Source: an uncultured Pelagibacteraceae bacterium
GTDB lineage: Bacteria > Pseudomonadota > Alphaproteobacteria > Pelagibacterales > Pelagibacteraceae
Assembly: GCA_902604565.1 (NCBI GenBank)
Contig: CACKZF010000008.1
Span: 1 to 37,090 of the forward strand
Reading direction: 5' to 3'
Length of the DNA stretch: 37,090 nt
Shown here: piece after piece, positions 25,534-34,480 of the stretch
How positions within the stretch are numbered: position 1 is the first letter of the stretch
Layout: each line of letters begins with the position of its first letter
Notes under the pieces: generated by a model
Database searches by the model: none
Told to the model about the DNA's origin: nothing
Seen by the model: only the letters and a program-made list of their open reading frames with translations
Position numbers and translations under genes: made by a program

Positions 25534-26466
25534 ATGAAAAAGAATGATTCAAATATTAAAAAAGCAATAAAATACTTAAATAATAATGAATGTATAGCGA
25601 TCCCTACCGAGACAGTCTATGGTCTAGCAGGAAATGCTTACTCGGATAAAGCAGTTTCAAGAGTATATAAATTAAAAAAAAGACCTAGAAGCAATCCTTT
25701 AATTGCTCACTATTATAGCATTAATAGCTTAAAAAAAGATTGTGAAATTGATAATACTTTTATTAAACTTTACAAAAAATTTTGCCCAGGACCGATATCA
25801 TTTGTTTTAAAATTAAAAAAGAAAAGTAGGGTTTCAAAAATCATTACAAATAATTCAAATTCAGTAGCAGTAAGATTTCCAAGCCATCCTTTAACTAGAA
25901 AACTGTTAAAAAAAATTAATTATCCACTTGCAGCACCTAGCGCAAACATTTCAACAAGTATAAGTCCTGTTTCAAAACAGGATGTGGTTGATGAATTTGG
26001 TCCAAAATTAAAGTTTATCTTAGATGGTGGTTCTTCGAAAATAGGTTTAGAATCAACGATTATAAATCTTATTGGAAAACCTCATATTTTAAGATTAGGG
26101 GGAATAAATAGTAAATTAATCTATAAAATAATTAACCCATTAGAAAATAAGAATAAAAAAAAAATTAAAATAAGAGTTCCTGGTACTAGTAAATTGCATT
26201 ATTCACCTGGTATACCTGTGAGACTAAATGCCAAAAAAAATTATCAAAACGAAGCATATATATTGATAAAAAAAAGAAAAAAATTAGACAAAAACTATTT
26301 TTATATAAGTGAGACAAGTGATTTAAAGCAAGCTGCAAAAAATTTATATAAGACGTTAAGAATAATAAAAAAAAGTGGGTACAAAAAAATTGCTATTGAA
26401 AAAATACCCAATATTAATATTGGCGAAGCTATTAATGATAGAATTTTAAGAGCATCAAAAAAATGA
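25534..26466 (+). CDS. L-threonylcarbamoyladenylate synthase (Sua5/TsaC, long form)
   Basis: Makes threonylcarbamoyl-AMP from threonine, bicarbonate and ATP for the t6A37 modification of ANN-reading tRNAs. The YrdC domain spans about residues 1-195: IAIPTETVYGLAGNA at 21-35, KLKKRPRSNPLIAHY near 46-60, CPGPISFVLK, SVAVRFPSHP, YPLAAPSANIS and STIINL. At 310 residues it has the C-terminal Sua5 domain linked by a KIRVPGTSKLHYSPGIPV segment, so it is the long Sua5-type rather than the short TsaC. It overlaps the ABC ATPase gene by 4 nt, so they are co-transcribed, but no functional link is evident. Confidence 0.92.
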   Translation: MKKNDSNIKKAIKYLNNNECIAIPTETVYGLAGNAYSDKAVSRVYKLKKRPRSNPLIAHYYSINSLKKDCEIDNTFIKLYKKFCPGPISFVLKLKKKSRVSKIITNNSNSVAVRFPSHPLTRKLLKKINYPLAAPSANISTSISPVSKQDVVDEFGPKLKFILDGGSSKIGLESTIINLIGKPHILRLGGINSKLIYKIINPLENKNKKKIKIRVPGTSKLHYSPGIPVRLNAKKNYQNEAYILIKKRKKLDKNYFYISETSDLKQAAKNLYKTLRIIKKSGYKKIAIEKIPNINIGEAINDRILRASKK

Positions 26467-27200
26467 AGAATTTAATTGAAGTTCAAAACATAAAAAAAAA
26501 TTATGGCAAAAAAGAAGCTGTAAAAGGAATATCATTTAATGTTGAGGAAGATGAAATTTTAGGTTTGCTTGGTCCTAATGGATCTGGAAAAACAACAACT
26601 ATTGGAATGTTGCTAGGCCTGCTTAAACCTACAAGTGGTCAAATATTTATCAATAATCTGAAACTTGAAGAAAATAGAATTCAAATTCTTGAAATGATTA
26701 ATTTCATATCTCCATATATTGAATTACCCAAAAAACTTACAGTGAAACAAAATTTATATGTTTATTCTAAACTTTATAAAGTTAAAAATATTAAGGAACG
26801 AATTGAGTATTTGTCGGAAAAGCTAAGAATAGGTGAATTATTAAACAGTATTACCGGGGAACTTTCATCAGGTCAAAAAAATAGAGTAAGTTTAGCCAAA
26901 GCTCTTGTTAATGAACCAAAAGTTTTGCTACTTGATGAACCAACTGCTTCTTTAGACCCAGAAGTAGGAGATTTTGTTAGAACATTTTTAGAAGATTATA
27001 AAAAAGAAAAAAAAATTTCTATACTTTTAGCTTCTCATAATATGAATGAAGTCACACGTTTGTGTAAATCTGTATTAATGATGAAAAATGGAGAAATAAT
27101 AGACCAAGGCAAACCTGAAGATTTAATTGCAAAGCATGGAAGAACAAATTTAGAGGAAGTTTTTTTAAAACTATCAAGGAGTAATAGTGAGTTTAACTAG
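26463..27200 (+). CDS. ABC transporter ATP-binding protein (ABC-2 exporter type)
   Basis: Nucleotide-binding subunit of 245 residues. Walker A GPNGSGKTT is at 37-45, the Q-loop region follows (NFISPYIELP), the signature LSSGQKNRVSLAKAL begins at 134, Walker B VLLLDEPTASLDPE at 154-167, and the H-loop is ASHNMNEV. It resembles the drug or polysaccharide export group that pairs with ABC-2 permeases. The next gene, overlapping by 14 nt, is such a permease. No periplasmic binding protein is present, in keeping with export. The substrate is unknown. Confidence 0.92.
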   Translation: MKNLIEVQNIKKNYGKKEAVKGISFNVEEDEILGLLGPNGSGKTTTIGMLLGLLKPTSGQIFINNLKLEENRIQILEMINFISPYIELPKKLTVKQNLYVYSKLYKVKNIKERIEYLSEKLRIGELLNSITGELSSGQKNRVSLAKALVNEPKVLLLDEPTASLDPEVGDFVRTFLEDYKKEKKISILLASHNMNEVTRLCKSVLMMKNGEIIDQGKPEDLIAKHGRTNLEEVFLKLSRSNSEFN

Positions 27201-27978
27201 AATATACGGTTTATTTATGAGACATTTTTATCTAATCACTAGGTCATTTCCTAGAATATTAGATCTAGTTTACTGGCCATCTATTCAAATTACATTATGG
27301 GGATTTATATCTAATTTTTTTGCAACACACACAACTTATTACAATAATGCAGTTGGTGTAATCCTTACCTGTGCAATTCTTTATGATTTTTTGTTTAGGA
27401 CAAGTATTGGTTTCAATATGCTTTTTTTAGAAGAAATTTGGAGTAGAAATTTTACTAATCTTTTCATAGCACCAATGAGAATTAGTGAGATTTTAACCTC
27501 ACTTGTTATAACTGCTTTAATTAGGTCGCTAATTGGTCTAGTTCCAGCAATTTTACTTACATCTCCATTGTTTGGAATTTCAATTTTAGATTTAGGAATA
27601 TTTTTATTTTTTCTTTTTTTAAGTCTTTATATTTTTGGGATCACGCTTGGTATTTTAGTTTCTTCAGGTTTGCTTAGATTTGGTCCATCATTTGAAAATA
27701 TAGCATGGTCAACAATGTTTTTACTGGCTCCCTTTGGATGCATTTATTATCCAATAGAAACTCTTCCAGAAATATTTCAAAAAATAGCTTATGTACTTCC
27801 ATTAGTTTACATATTTGAAGAAGCTAGAAATATTTTGATTAATCAAACAGTTAATATCGAAAATGTTTACTATGCATTTATGTGGAACGCTTTTTATTTT
27901 TCTGTTTCAATTGCATTATTTTATTATTCTTTCAATGCTGCAAAAAATAAAGGGACTTTGATTAATATGGGTGAATAA
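27187..27978 (+). CDS. ABC-2 type transporter permease
   Basis: An integral membrane protein of 263 residues with about six predicted helices (for example around residues 49-72, 103-125, 130-160, 170-190 and the C-terminal AFYFSVSIALFYYSF). It starts at GTG inside the end of the ATPase gene; the first in-frame ATG is at 27217. The FAPMRISEILTS-like segment (IAPMRISEIL), the conserved amphipathic region before helix 3 and the LAPFGCIYYPIETLP extracellular loop are typical of ABC-2 exporters of the DrrB/NodJ kind. Its TAA stop directly abuts the CCA end of the antisense tRNA-Arg, with no gap. Confidence 0.9.
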   Translation: MSLTRIYGLFMRHFYLITRSFPRILDLVYWPSIQITLWGFISNFFATHTTYYNNAVGVILTCAILYDFLFRTSIGFNMLFLEEIWSRNFTNLFIAPMRISEILTSLVITALIRSLIGLVPAILLTSPLFGISILDLGIFLFFLFLSLYIFGITLGILVSSGLLRFGPSFENIAWSTMFLLAPFGCIYYPIETLPEIFQKIAYVLPLVYIFEEARNILINQTVNIENVYYAFMWNAFYFSVSIALFYYSFNAAKNKGTLINMGE

Positions 27979-28055
27979 TGGTGCGCCCGCAAGGAGTCGA
28001 ACCCTGAACCTCCAGAGCCGAAATCTGGCGCTCTATCCAGTTGAGCTACAAGCGC
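27979..28055 (-). tRNA. tRNA-Arg (anticodon UCG)
   Basis: The minus strand gives a 77-nt class I tRNA with encoded CCA. The acceptor stem is GCGCTTG/CGGGCGC (with two G-U pairs), the D arm TAGCTCAACTGGATAGAGC, the anticodon stem CCAGA/TCTGG around TTTCGGC gives UCG (CGA and, by wobble, other CGN codons), and the T arm is CAGGG/CCTTG with loop TTCGACT, tolerating a G-T closure. It sits antisense between two plus-strand genes, ending one base after the permease stop. Confidence 0.95.
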
Positions 28056-28076
28056 ATATTGTATATTTATATCAAT

Positions 28077-29054
28077 ATGAAAAGTTTTATAAATATAAAA
28101 GTTAAAAATAAAGAAAAAAATTTAAGAATAGACATTCTATTATCCAATCAGGATGATAAATTAAGTAGGTCAAGAGTAAAAAGTTTAATTTTAGAAAATA
28201 AATTGAAAATTAATAATATTATTATTAACGACCCCTCTAAGAAAATTAAATTGAATGATGAAATTTATTTTGAGATTTCAGAACCAGAAAAAGAGACTCT
28301 TGAACCATTTAAATATCCTCTTGATATTGTCCACGAAGATAAAGATATAATAGTTATCAATAAATCTGCAGGAATTTCTATGCATCCTGGGCCAGGAAAT
28401 TTTGACAATACAATTGTAAATGCATTGATAAATTATGATAAGAAAAATTTATCAAATATTGGAAACGAACTAAGACCTGGAATTGTACACAGGATTGACA
28501 AAGATACATCGGGATTAATAGTTATTGCCAAAAATAATATTTCACACGAAAATTTATCAAAACAATTTTCTGATCATTCTATTACACGAGTTTACCAAGC
28601 ACTAGTCTGGGGTAAAATAAGACCTCAAAATGGAAAGATAGAGACTTTTATAACTCGAAGTTCAAGAAATAGACAAATGATGGAAGTTTCATCTAAGAAA
28701 GGCAAAAAGGCCGTGACCAATTATAAAACTTTAGAAATATTTGAAGATGAAAAAATTCCAACATTTAGTCTTGTTGAATGTAAACTAGAAACTGGGAGAA
28801 CGCATCAAATAAGAGTTCATTTGTCTTACAAAGGTAATAATATTTTAGGTGACAAGAAATACAAAAAAAAATTTAAAAAATTTGTAGGTATTGATAGTGA
28901 GCTTGAGGATAGTATAATAGGACTTAATAGACAATTTTTACATGCGAAAACTATTGGCTTTATTCATCCTAGTAATAATACAAGACTTGAATTTACTTCA
29001 AATTTACCATCAGATTTAGGACAGATTTTAAAAAGACTAAGAAAAATCAAGTAA
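28077..29054 (+). CDS. rluD: Large-subunit rRNA pseudouridine synthase, RluD family
   Basis: 325 residues from the ATG at 28077; an earlier in-frame start would lie within tRNA-Arg. The N-terminal S4 RNA-binding domain (residues about 13-70, LRIDILLSNQDDKLSRSRVKSLI) is followed by the RluA-type catalytic domain with VHEDKDIIVINKSAGISMHPGPGN near residues 86-108 and GIVHRIDKDTSGLIV with the catalytic aspartate D141. GRTHQIRVHL near residue 240 is also conserved. The S4 domain plus RluA fold fits RluD (positions 1911/1915/1917 of 23S) better than RluC, but the exact target is inferred. It lies 46 nt before rpoH, and the two are adjacent in many alphaproteobacteria. Confidence 0.9.
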   Translation: MKSFINIKVKNKEKNLRIDILLSNQDDKLSRSRVKSLILENKLKINNIIINDPSKKIKLNDEIYFEISEPEKETLEPFKYPLDIVHEDKDIIVINKSAGISMHPGPGNFDNTIVNALINYDKKNLSNIGNELRPGIVHRIDKDTSGLIVIAKNNISHENLSKQFSDHSITRVYQALVWGKIRPQNGKIETFITRSSRNRQMMEVSSKKGKKAVTNYKTLEIFEDEKIPTFSLVECKLETGRTHQIRVHLSYKGNNILGDKKYKKKFKKFVGIDSELEDSIIGLNRQFLHAKTIGFIHPSNNTRLEFTSNLPSDLGQILKRLRKIK

Positions 29055-29100
29055 TAAAATCATTGTAAAAATTTAATTATTTATTAAATAAATACTTCGA

Positions 29101-29991
29101 ATGAATAAAAATACATACAACTTACCTGCACTTTCAAATGAAGGTGGATTAGCTGCTTATCTTGCGCAGATTAAGAAATTTCCAATGCTTGCAGCTGAAG
29201 AAGAATATATGTTAGCTAAGAATTGGCAATCAACTGGAAATGTTAAATCAGCAGAAAAACTTGTAACTAGCCATTTGAGACTAGTTGCAAAGATAGCAAT
29301 GGGTTACAAAGGTTATGGTTTACCTCTTAACGAGATGATATCTGAAGGTAATGTGGGATTAATGCAAGCAGTAAAAAAATTTGAACCAGAAAAAGGTTTT
29401 AGACTTGCAACTTATGCAATGTGGTGGATCAAAGCTTCAATACAAGAATATATATTAAGGTCATGGAGTTTAGTTAAAATAGGAACAACGACAGCACAGA
29501 AAAAACTTTTTTTTAATCTAAAAAAAATTAAAAATCAAATAGCTCCTCGGTCAGAGGGTGATCTAAAAAAAGAACATGTTCAAGATATAGCTAAGAGACT
29601 TTCAGTAAGTGAAAGTGAAGTCGTTTCAATGAATAGAAGACTTTCAGGAAAAGAACAATCTTTAAATGCTCCAATAGGTGAAGATGGAGATGAGTGGCAA
29701 GACTGGGTGGTTGATAATGAAATGGATCATGAATTAAAAATCGCTCAAAGTGATGAAATGGAACAAAGAAAAGATTTACTTCAAGATTCAATTAAAATTT
29801 TAAATGAAAGAGAAAAAAAGATTTTATACTCAAGAAGATTGACTGATGATCCTATAACTTTAGACGAGTTAAGCAAAAAGTATAAGATAAGTAGAGAAAG
29901 AGTTAGACAAATAGAAAACAAAGCTTTTGAAAAACTTCAAAAGCATATGCTTAACTCTGCTAAATCAAAAAACTTATTGCCAGCAAATTAA
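29101..29991 (+). CDS. rpoH: RNA polymerase heat-shock sigma factor (sigma32)
   Basis: Directs RNA polymerase to heat-shock promoters. The 296-residue protein has region 2 ([38 protein letters not shown], residues about 59-96; [20 protein letters not shown] 100-119) and the RpoH box [12 protein letters not shown] near residues 131-142, which distinguishes it from RpoD. Region 4 ends with [27 protein letters not shown]. The full sigma32 length argues against a sigma70 paralogue. In E. coli this factor is degraded by FtsH, whose gene and modulators hflKC are also in the window. Its stop shares TTAA with purA. Confidence 0.95.
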   Translation: MNKNTYNLPALSNEGGLAAYLAQIKKFPMLAAEEEYMLAKNWQSTGNVKSAEKLVTSHLRLVAKIAMGYKGYGLPLNEMISEGNVGLMQAVKKFEPEKGFRLATYAMWWIKASIQEYILRSWSLVKIGTTTAQKKLFFNLKKIKNQIAPRSEGDLKKEHVQDIAKRLSVSESEVVSMNRRLSGKEQSLNAPIGEDGDEWQDWVVDNEMDHELKIAQSDEMEQRKDLLQDSIKILNEREKKILYSRRLTDDPITLDELSKKYKISRERVRQIENKAFEKLQKHMLNSAKSKNLLPAN

Positions 29992-31280
29992 AGATTAAAA
30001 GGATCTTGAATTAAGATTGTATCATTTCTCTCTGGGCTAGTGGAAATACTTGAAATTCTGGTCTCTATAAACTTTTCCAACTCTTTTATATAATTTTTTG
30101 CATTATCTGGTAGTTCTTCAAATTTTTTTATACCCACTGTTGAAGATTTCCAACCTTTAAATGATCTATATATTGGTTTAGCCATAAATTGGTCATCCAC
30201 TGAAGCTGGAAGGTAATCATATTTTTTACCATTTATCTCATAAGCGATGCACATTTTAATTTCATCTAGTTGATCTAGCACATCTAGTTTAGTTAAGGCA
30301 ATTCCATCAATCCCTGAAATTTTTAGTGTTTGTCTTACGAGAACCCCATCAAACCAACCACATCTTCTTTTTCTGCTTGTGACAGTTCCAAATTCTTTTC
30401 CTCTTGTTCCAAGTAAATCACCTATCTCATCATTTAGTTCTGTTGGAAAAGGGCCCTCTCCAACTCTTGTGGTGTAAGCTTTTGTAATACCTAAAACATA
30501 GTTAATGGAGTTTATACCGCAGCCAGAGCCAGTCGCTGCAGACGAAGCGACTGTATTTGAGGAAGTTACAAATGGATAAGTCCCATGGTCAACGTCTAAA
30601 AGAACTCCTTGAGCACCTTCAAATAATATTTTTTTGTTTTGAGATTTAAATTCATCTATTTTTTTCCATACTGGCTGTGAAAATTTGAGTATTTGTGGAG
30701 CAATATTTAAAAGATTTTTTTTTAATTGTTCTTTTTTAAATTTAGTTTTTCCTAAACCTTTTCTTATCGCATCATGATGACTTAATACTACATCTAATCT
30801 TTTATCCAAATTATTTTCTGATGCAAGATCCATTACTCTTATTGATCTTCTGCCAATCTTATCCTCATACGCTGGTCCTATTCCTCTTCTTGTAGTTCCT
30901 ATTTTTGATTTTCCTGCTGCATCTTCTCTGATCTCATCCATTTCTTTATGAAATGGTAAAATAAGAGTGGCAGCTTCAGATAAAATTAAATTATCAGGAT
31001 TAACTTCTACACCTTTAGACTTAATTTCATCAATCTCATCTAAAAGTGCCCATGGATCAACCACTACACCATTTCCAATAATTGATACTTTATTTTTTCT
31101 AACTATTCCTGATGGTAACAATCTTAATTTGTAAACTATACTATCTATAACAAGAGTATGGCCAGCATTATGCCCACCTTGAAATCTTACAATTACATCA
31201 GCTTCACTTGATAGCCAATCAACAATTTTACCTTTTCCTTCATCTCCCCACTGTGAACCGACTACAACAACATTTTTCAT
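29988..31280 (-). CDS. purA: Adenylosuccinate synthetase
   Basis: GTP-dependent addition of aspartate to IMP, first step from IMP to AMP. The 430-residue protein begins [21 protein letters not shown] with the catalytic GDEGKGK at 12-18. It has [11 protein letters not shown] near residue 34, [14 protein letters not shown] near 128, the [23 protein letters not shown] segment near 218, and KLDVLDQL (the GTP-binding NKxD-like motif). Last gene of the tilS-ftsH-folP-glmM-thiD-purA run, overlapping thiD by 4 nt. In E. coli purA sits next to hflKC; here it does not. Confidence 0.97.
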   Translation of the reverse strand: MKNVVVVGSQWGDEGKGKIVDWLSSEADVIVRFQGGHNAGHTLVIDSIVYKLRLLPSGIVRKNKVSIIGNGVVVDPWALLDEIDEIKSKGVEVNPDNLILSEAATLILPFHKEMDEIREDAAGKSKIGTTRRGIGPAYEDKIGRRSIRVMDLASENNLDKRLDVVLSHHDAIRKGLGKTKFKKEQLKKNLLNIAPQILKFSQPVWKKIDEFKSQNKKILFEGAQGVLLDVDHGTYPFVTSSNTVASSAATGSGCGINSINYVLGITKAYTTRVGEGPFPTELNDEIGDLLGTRGKEFGTVTSRKRRCGWFDGVLVRQTLKISGIDGIALTKLDVLDQLDEIKMCIAYEINGKKYDYLPASVDDQFMAKPIYRSFKGWKSSTVGIKKFEELPDNAKNYIKELEKFIETRISSISTSPERNDTILIQDPFNL

Positions 31281-32089
31281 CTAAAATTTTTTTTAATTTG
31301 AATACTATTTAAATGGTTAACAGGACCGTGACCTTTCCCTAAGTTTGGTTGTGTTCTTAATGAATGATTTACATATTTAATTGCCATTTCACAAGATTTC
31401 TTTAAAGTTTTTCCACATGAAAAATAAGTAGTTATAGCGCTAGAAAGAGTACAACCAGTGCCATGGCTATTTTTTGTATTAATTTTCTTATTTTTAAAGA
31501 CTGTAATTTCTTTTTTATTAATAAAAACGTCTTTAACATTTTTATAATTTAAATGACCTCCTTTGATAAGGACATTTTTTGCACCTAATTTTATTAAATA
31601 ATTCCCTGCTAAAATTACATCCTGAATAGTTGATATTTTTGAGTTGGTTAAAACTTCTGCTTCAGGTATGTTTGGTGTAATTAAATCTGCTTTAGATAAA
31701 AGTTTATTTTTTAAAATTTTAATAGCTGGGTCATTTATTAATTTTTTTCCCCCCTTTGCCACCATCACAGGGTCTAATATTATTTTTTTTGCTTTTATCT
31801 TATTCAATGATTTTATTACTGAATTTATAACTTCTTTTGAATGAAGCATTCCTATTTTAACAGCGTCTGGTTTTATATCTTTTGCTGTAAATTCAATTTG
31901 ATTAGAAATTTCTTTACTATTCACTGGAATAATTGATTTAACACCTGTTGTATTTTGTGATGTTATAGCAGTTATAGCGGTCATGGCGTATGAACCAAGC
32001 GATGTAATAGTTTTAATGTCTGCTTGTATGCCTGCACCTCCAGAAGAGTCTGAGCCAGCAATAACTAAAATTTTAGATTTTATTTTCAA
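31277..32089 (-). CDS. thiD: Hydroxymethylpyrimidine/phosphomethylpyrimidine kinase
   Basis: Phosphorylates HMP and HMP-P to HMP-PP, the pyrimidine half of thiamin. The 270-residue ribokinase-fold protein has the [19 protein letters not shown] signature at residues 9-27, [10 protein letters not shown] near residue 105, [19 protein letters not shown] and the anion-hole motif [13 protein letters not shown] near residue 207. It sits between glmM (1 nt) and purA (4-nt overlap). Known SAR11 isolates lack ThiC and need an external pyrimidine precursor; this gene would act in such salvage, but the absence of thiC cannot be judged from this window. Confidence 0.94.
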   Translation of the reverse strand: MKIKSKILVIAGSDSSGGAGIQADIKTITSLGSYAMTAITAITSQNTTGVKSIIPVNSKEISNQIEFTAKDIKPDAVKIGMLHSKEVINSVIKSLNKIKAKKIILDPVMVAKGGKKLINDPAIKILKNKLLSKADLITPNIPEAEVLTNSKISTIQDVILAGNYLIKLGAKNVLIKGGHLNYKNVKDVFINKKEITVFKNKKINTKNSHGTGCTLSSAITTYFSCGKTLKKSCEMAIKYVNHSLRTQPNLGKGHGPVNHLNSIQIKKNFR

Positions 32090-32090
32090 A

Positions 32091-33422
32091 TTATATAATT
32101 GATTTTTTTACAATATTAACACATTTTGAAAGCATAGTTTTATCTTCAGTTTCACACATTATTCTCACTACTGGTTCTGTTCCAGATTTTCTTACTAACA
32201 TTCTACCTTTACCTTTTATTAAACTGTTTGCTTTTTTAATTGCATTTTTGCACTTAAGATTATTAATTATTAATTTATCTTTTACCTCAACATTTTCTAA
32301 CAATTGAGGAGTAGGTATAAAATTTTCAAACATTTCACTAGCCTTTTTGCCTTTTCTCATGGAAAATAGAATTTCTAAAGCTACCAATAAACCATCACCT
32401 GTAGTCGCAAATTTACCAAGTATAATATGGCCAGATTGCTCTCCTCCTAAATTAAATTTACTTTTCTGCATTGCTTCTTTTACGTATCTATCACCAACTT
32501 TTGACCTTATAAATTTTATCTTATTTTTAGAAAAATATTTTTGTAATCCATAGTTTGACATTAAGGTACCTATAACACCACCTTTTAAAATTTTTTTTCT
32601 TTTCCATCTTGTTGCTAACATTGCTATTATTTTATCACCATCAATAATGTTACCCTTTTCATCACAAATTATAATTCTATCTGCATCACCATCTAAAGAA
32701 ACTCCAATATGGGATTTATTTTTTTTTGTATGATATTTAATTTTATTTGGAAATGTAGATCCACATTTTTTATTTATGTTAAATCCATTCGGCGAAGTTC
32801 CGATTTCATGAACTGTGGCACCCAATGATCTAAACAATTGAGGTCCTACTTTATATGCTGCTCCATTAGCGCAATCTATAGTAATTCTTAATCCTCTTAG
32901 ATTAAATTGCTTAGGAAAATTTGTTTTTAAAATTTCAAGATATTTATGGGAGCCATTCTCTAATCTTTTAACCCTGCCTAATATTTCAGGTTTTGATAAT
33001 TTTTTTGATATTTTAGAATCAATTAATTTTTCTATTTTTTTTTCTATTTTATCAGACAATTTTAAGCCATTTGGCCCAAATAATTTTAAACCATTATCAT
33101 AAAAAGGATTATGAGATGCAGTGATCATGATTCCCATATTAGCTTTCATTTTTTTTGTAAGCATTGCAAGACCATTTGTTGGCAATGGACCAAAAGTGAA
33201 AACGTGCATTCCAGCTGATGTTAAACCAGACACTAGTGCAGGTTCTAGTGCATATCCTGATAATCTAGTATCTTTTGCAATTATTGCTATCTGTTTAGTT
33301 TTTTTTTTATTATTAAAATATGTGCCAACAGCTAAACCAAACTTAAAAAACATTTCACCATTTATTTTACTTCCATTTACCTTGCCTCTTATTCCATCTG
33401 TGCCAAAATATTTTTTTGTCAT
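32091..33422 (-). CDS. glmM: Phosphoglucosamine mutase
   Basis: Interconverts glucosamine 6- and 1-phosphate for UDP-GlcNAc, hence peptidoglycan and LPS. The 443-residue protein has the KYFGTDGIRGKVN N-terminus, the phosphoserine loop MITASHNPFYDNG with S103, the metal-binding DGDADRII near residue 245, the GGEQSGHIILG substrate motif near residue 326 and the C-terminal phosphate loop VRKSGTEPVVRIM. Length and motifs are standard for GlmM. It overlaps folP by 4 nt (ATGA) in the conserved ftsH-folP-glmM order. Confidence 0.97.
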   Translation of the reverse strand: MTKKYFGTDGIRGKVNGSKINGEMFFKFGLAVGTYFNNKKKTKQIAIIAKDTRLSGYALEPALVSGLTSAGMHVFTFGPLPTNGLAMLTKKMKANMGIMITASHNPFYDNGLKLFGPNGLKLSDKIEKKIEKLIDSKISKKLSKPEILGRVKRLENGSHKYLEILKTNFPKQFNLRGLRITIDCANGAAYKVGPQLFRSLGATVHEIGTSPNGFNINKKCGSTFPNKIKYHTKKNKSHIGVSLDGDADRIIICDEKGNIIDGDKIIAMLATRWKRKKILKGGVIGTLMSNYGLQKYFSKNKIKFIRSKVGDRYVKEAMQKSKFNLGGEQSGHIILGKFATTGDGLLVALEILFSMRKGKKASEMFENFIPTPQLLENVEVKDKLIINNLKCKNAIKKANSLIKGKGRMLVRKSGTEPVVRIMCETEDKTMLSKCVNIVKKSII

Positions 33423-34474
33423 TTATTAAAATTGAGTTTTTTAAAGACTTTTATTCCTTGGTTAACTTCATTAACATCATGAACTCTAAGTATTTGAACT
33501 CCTTGTAACATGCTGAAAATACCTGAAGATACAGTCCCACCTATTCGTTCTTTGCTATCATTATTTCCAGATATATCCTTTATAAATCTTTTTCTGGAAA
33601 TTCCCAACATTACTGGTAATCCCAAGGAATGAAAAATAGAAACATTATTGATTAGAGTAATATTATGTTTCATATTTTTACCAAATCCTACTCCTGGATC
33701 TAAGATAATGTGATTATGTTTAATTCCACTTTTTCTAATTAATCTCAGCTTATCCTCAAAATAATCATATATATCCAACAAAACATTATTGTAACTAGGA
33801 TTTTTTTGCATTGTTTCTGTGTTACCTTTCATATGATGCAGAACGAATGGTAACTTTGATTTTTTTAAAAAATCAATTGTCTCCTTGTCATAGCTTAGGC
33901 CAGATACATCATTAATTAAATCTAATTTATATTTTGAAGCTTTTTTCATTACAAAACTTTTTCTAGTATCTAAAGAAATGAAAAAACTTTTTGATTTTAA
34001 ATAATTCATAACTTTGTTTACTCTCAGCCACTCTTCTGTTTGAAGAATTTCTTTTGATCCTGGTCTTGTAGACTCACCACCTACATCAATTATCTTTGCT
34101 CCATCGGCTATTAATTTATTAATCTGTTTTATTGCAGGAATTTTTTTATTAAATTTTCCACCATCAGAAAAACTATCTGGCGTAATATTTAAAATACCCA
34201 TTAATATTGGTAAATTATCAAATTTTAATTTGGGAATTTTTTTAAATTTGGAAATATTGTTAATATCAATTAAGACTTTCTTTTTAATTTTTGACGGAAG
34301 ATTTTTAATATTTCTAATATTTATTTTTTTTTTATTAGTCCTAGTAATAATTTCAATTGTGTCGAATGAAAGTGATTTATTACCACTAACTGGAAGTGAA
34401 ATCTTTTTTTTAACTTTTTCTATGGATGTTCTGTTATAATAAAAATTACACGCCCTTGTGTAATATTTTTTCAT
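33419..34474 (-). CDS. folP: Dihydropteroate synthase with N-terminal extension
   Basis: Joins pAB with dihydropterin pyrophosphate in folate synthesis, supplying the cofactor that ThyX uses. The DHPS TIM barrel starts near residue 88: LMGILNITPDSFSDGG, IIDVGGESTRPGS near residue 145, ISLDTRKS, NDVSGL, and LDPGVGFGKNMKHN near residue 260. At 351 residues it is about 70-80 longer than typical DHPS. The extra N-terminal 85 residues are Lys/Ile/Asn-rich with no recognised domain; an early ATG choice is possible but there is no good internal ATG before the barrel. It begins 6 nt after ftsH. Confidence 0.94.
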   Translation of the reverse strand: MKKYYTRACNFYYNRTSIEKVKKKISLPVSGNKSLSFDTIEIITRTNKKKINIRNIKNLPSKIKKKVLIDINNISKFKKIPKLKFDNLPILMGILNITPDSFSDGGKFNKKIPAIKQINKLIADGAKIIDVGGESTRPGSKEILQTEEWLRVNKVMNYLKSKSFFISLDTRKSFVMKKASKYKLDLINDVSGLSYDKETIDFLKKSKLPFVLHHMKGNTETMQKNPSYNNVLLDIYDYFEDKLRLIRKSGIKHNHIILDPGVGFGKNMKHNITLINNVSIFHSLGLPVMLGISRKRFIKDISGNNDSKERIGGTVSSGIFSMLQGVQILRVHDVNEVNQGIKVFKKLNFNK

Positions 34475-34480
34475 TAAATT

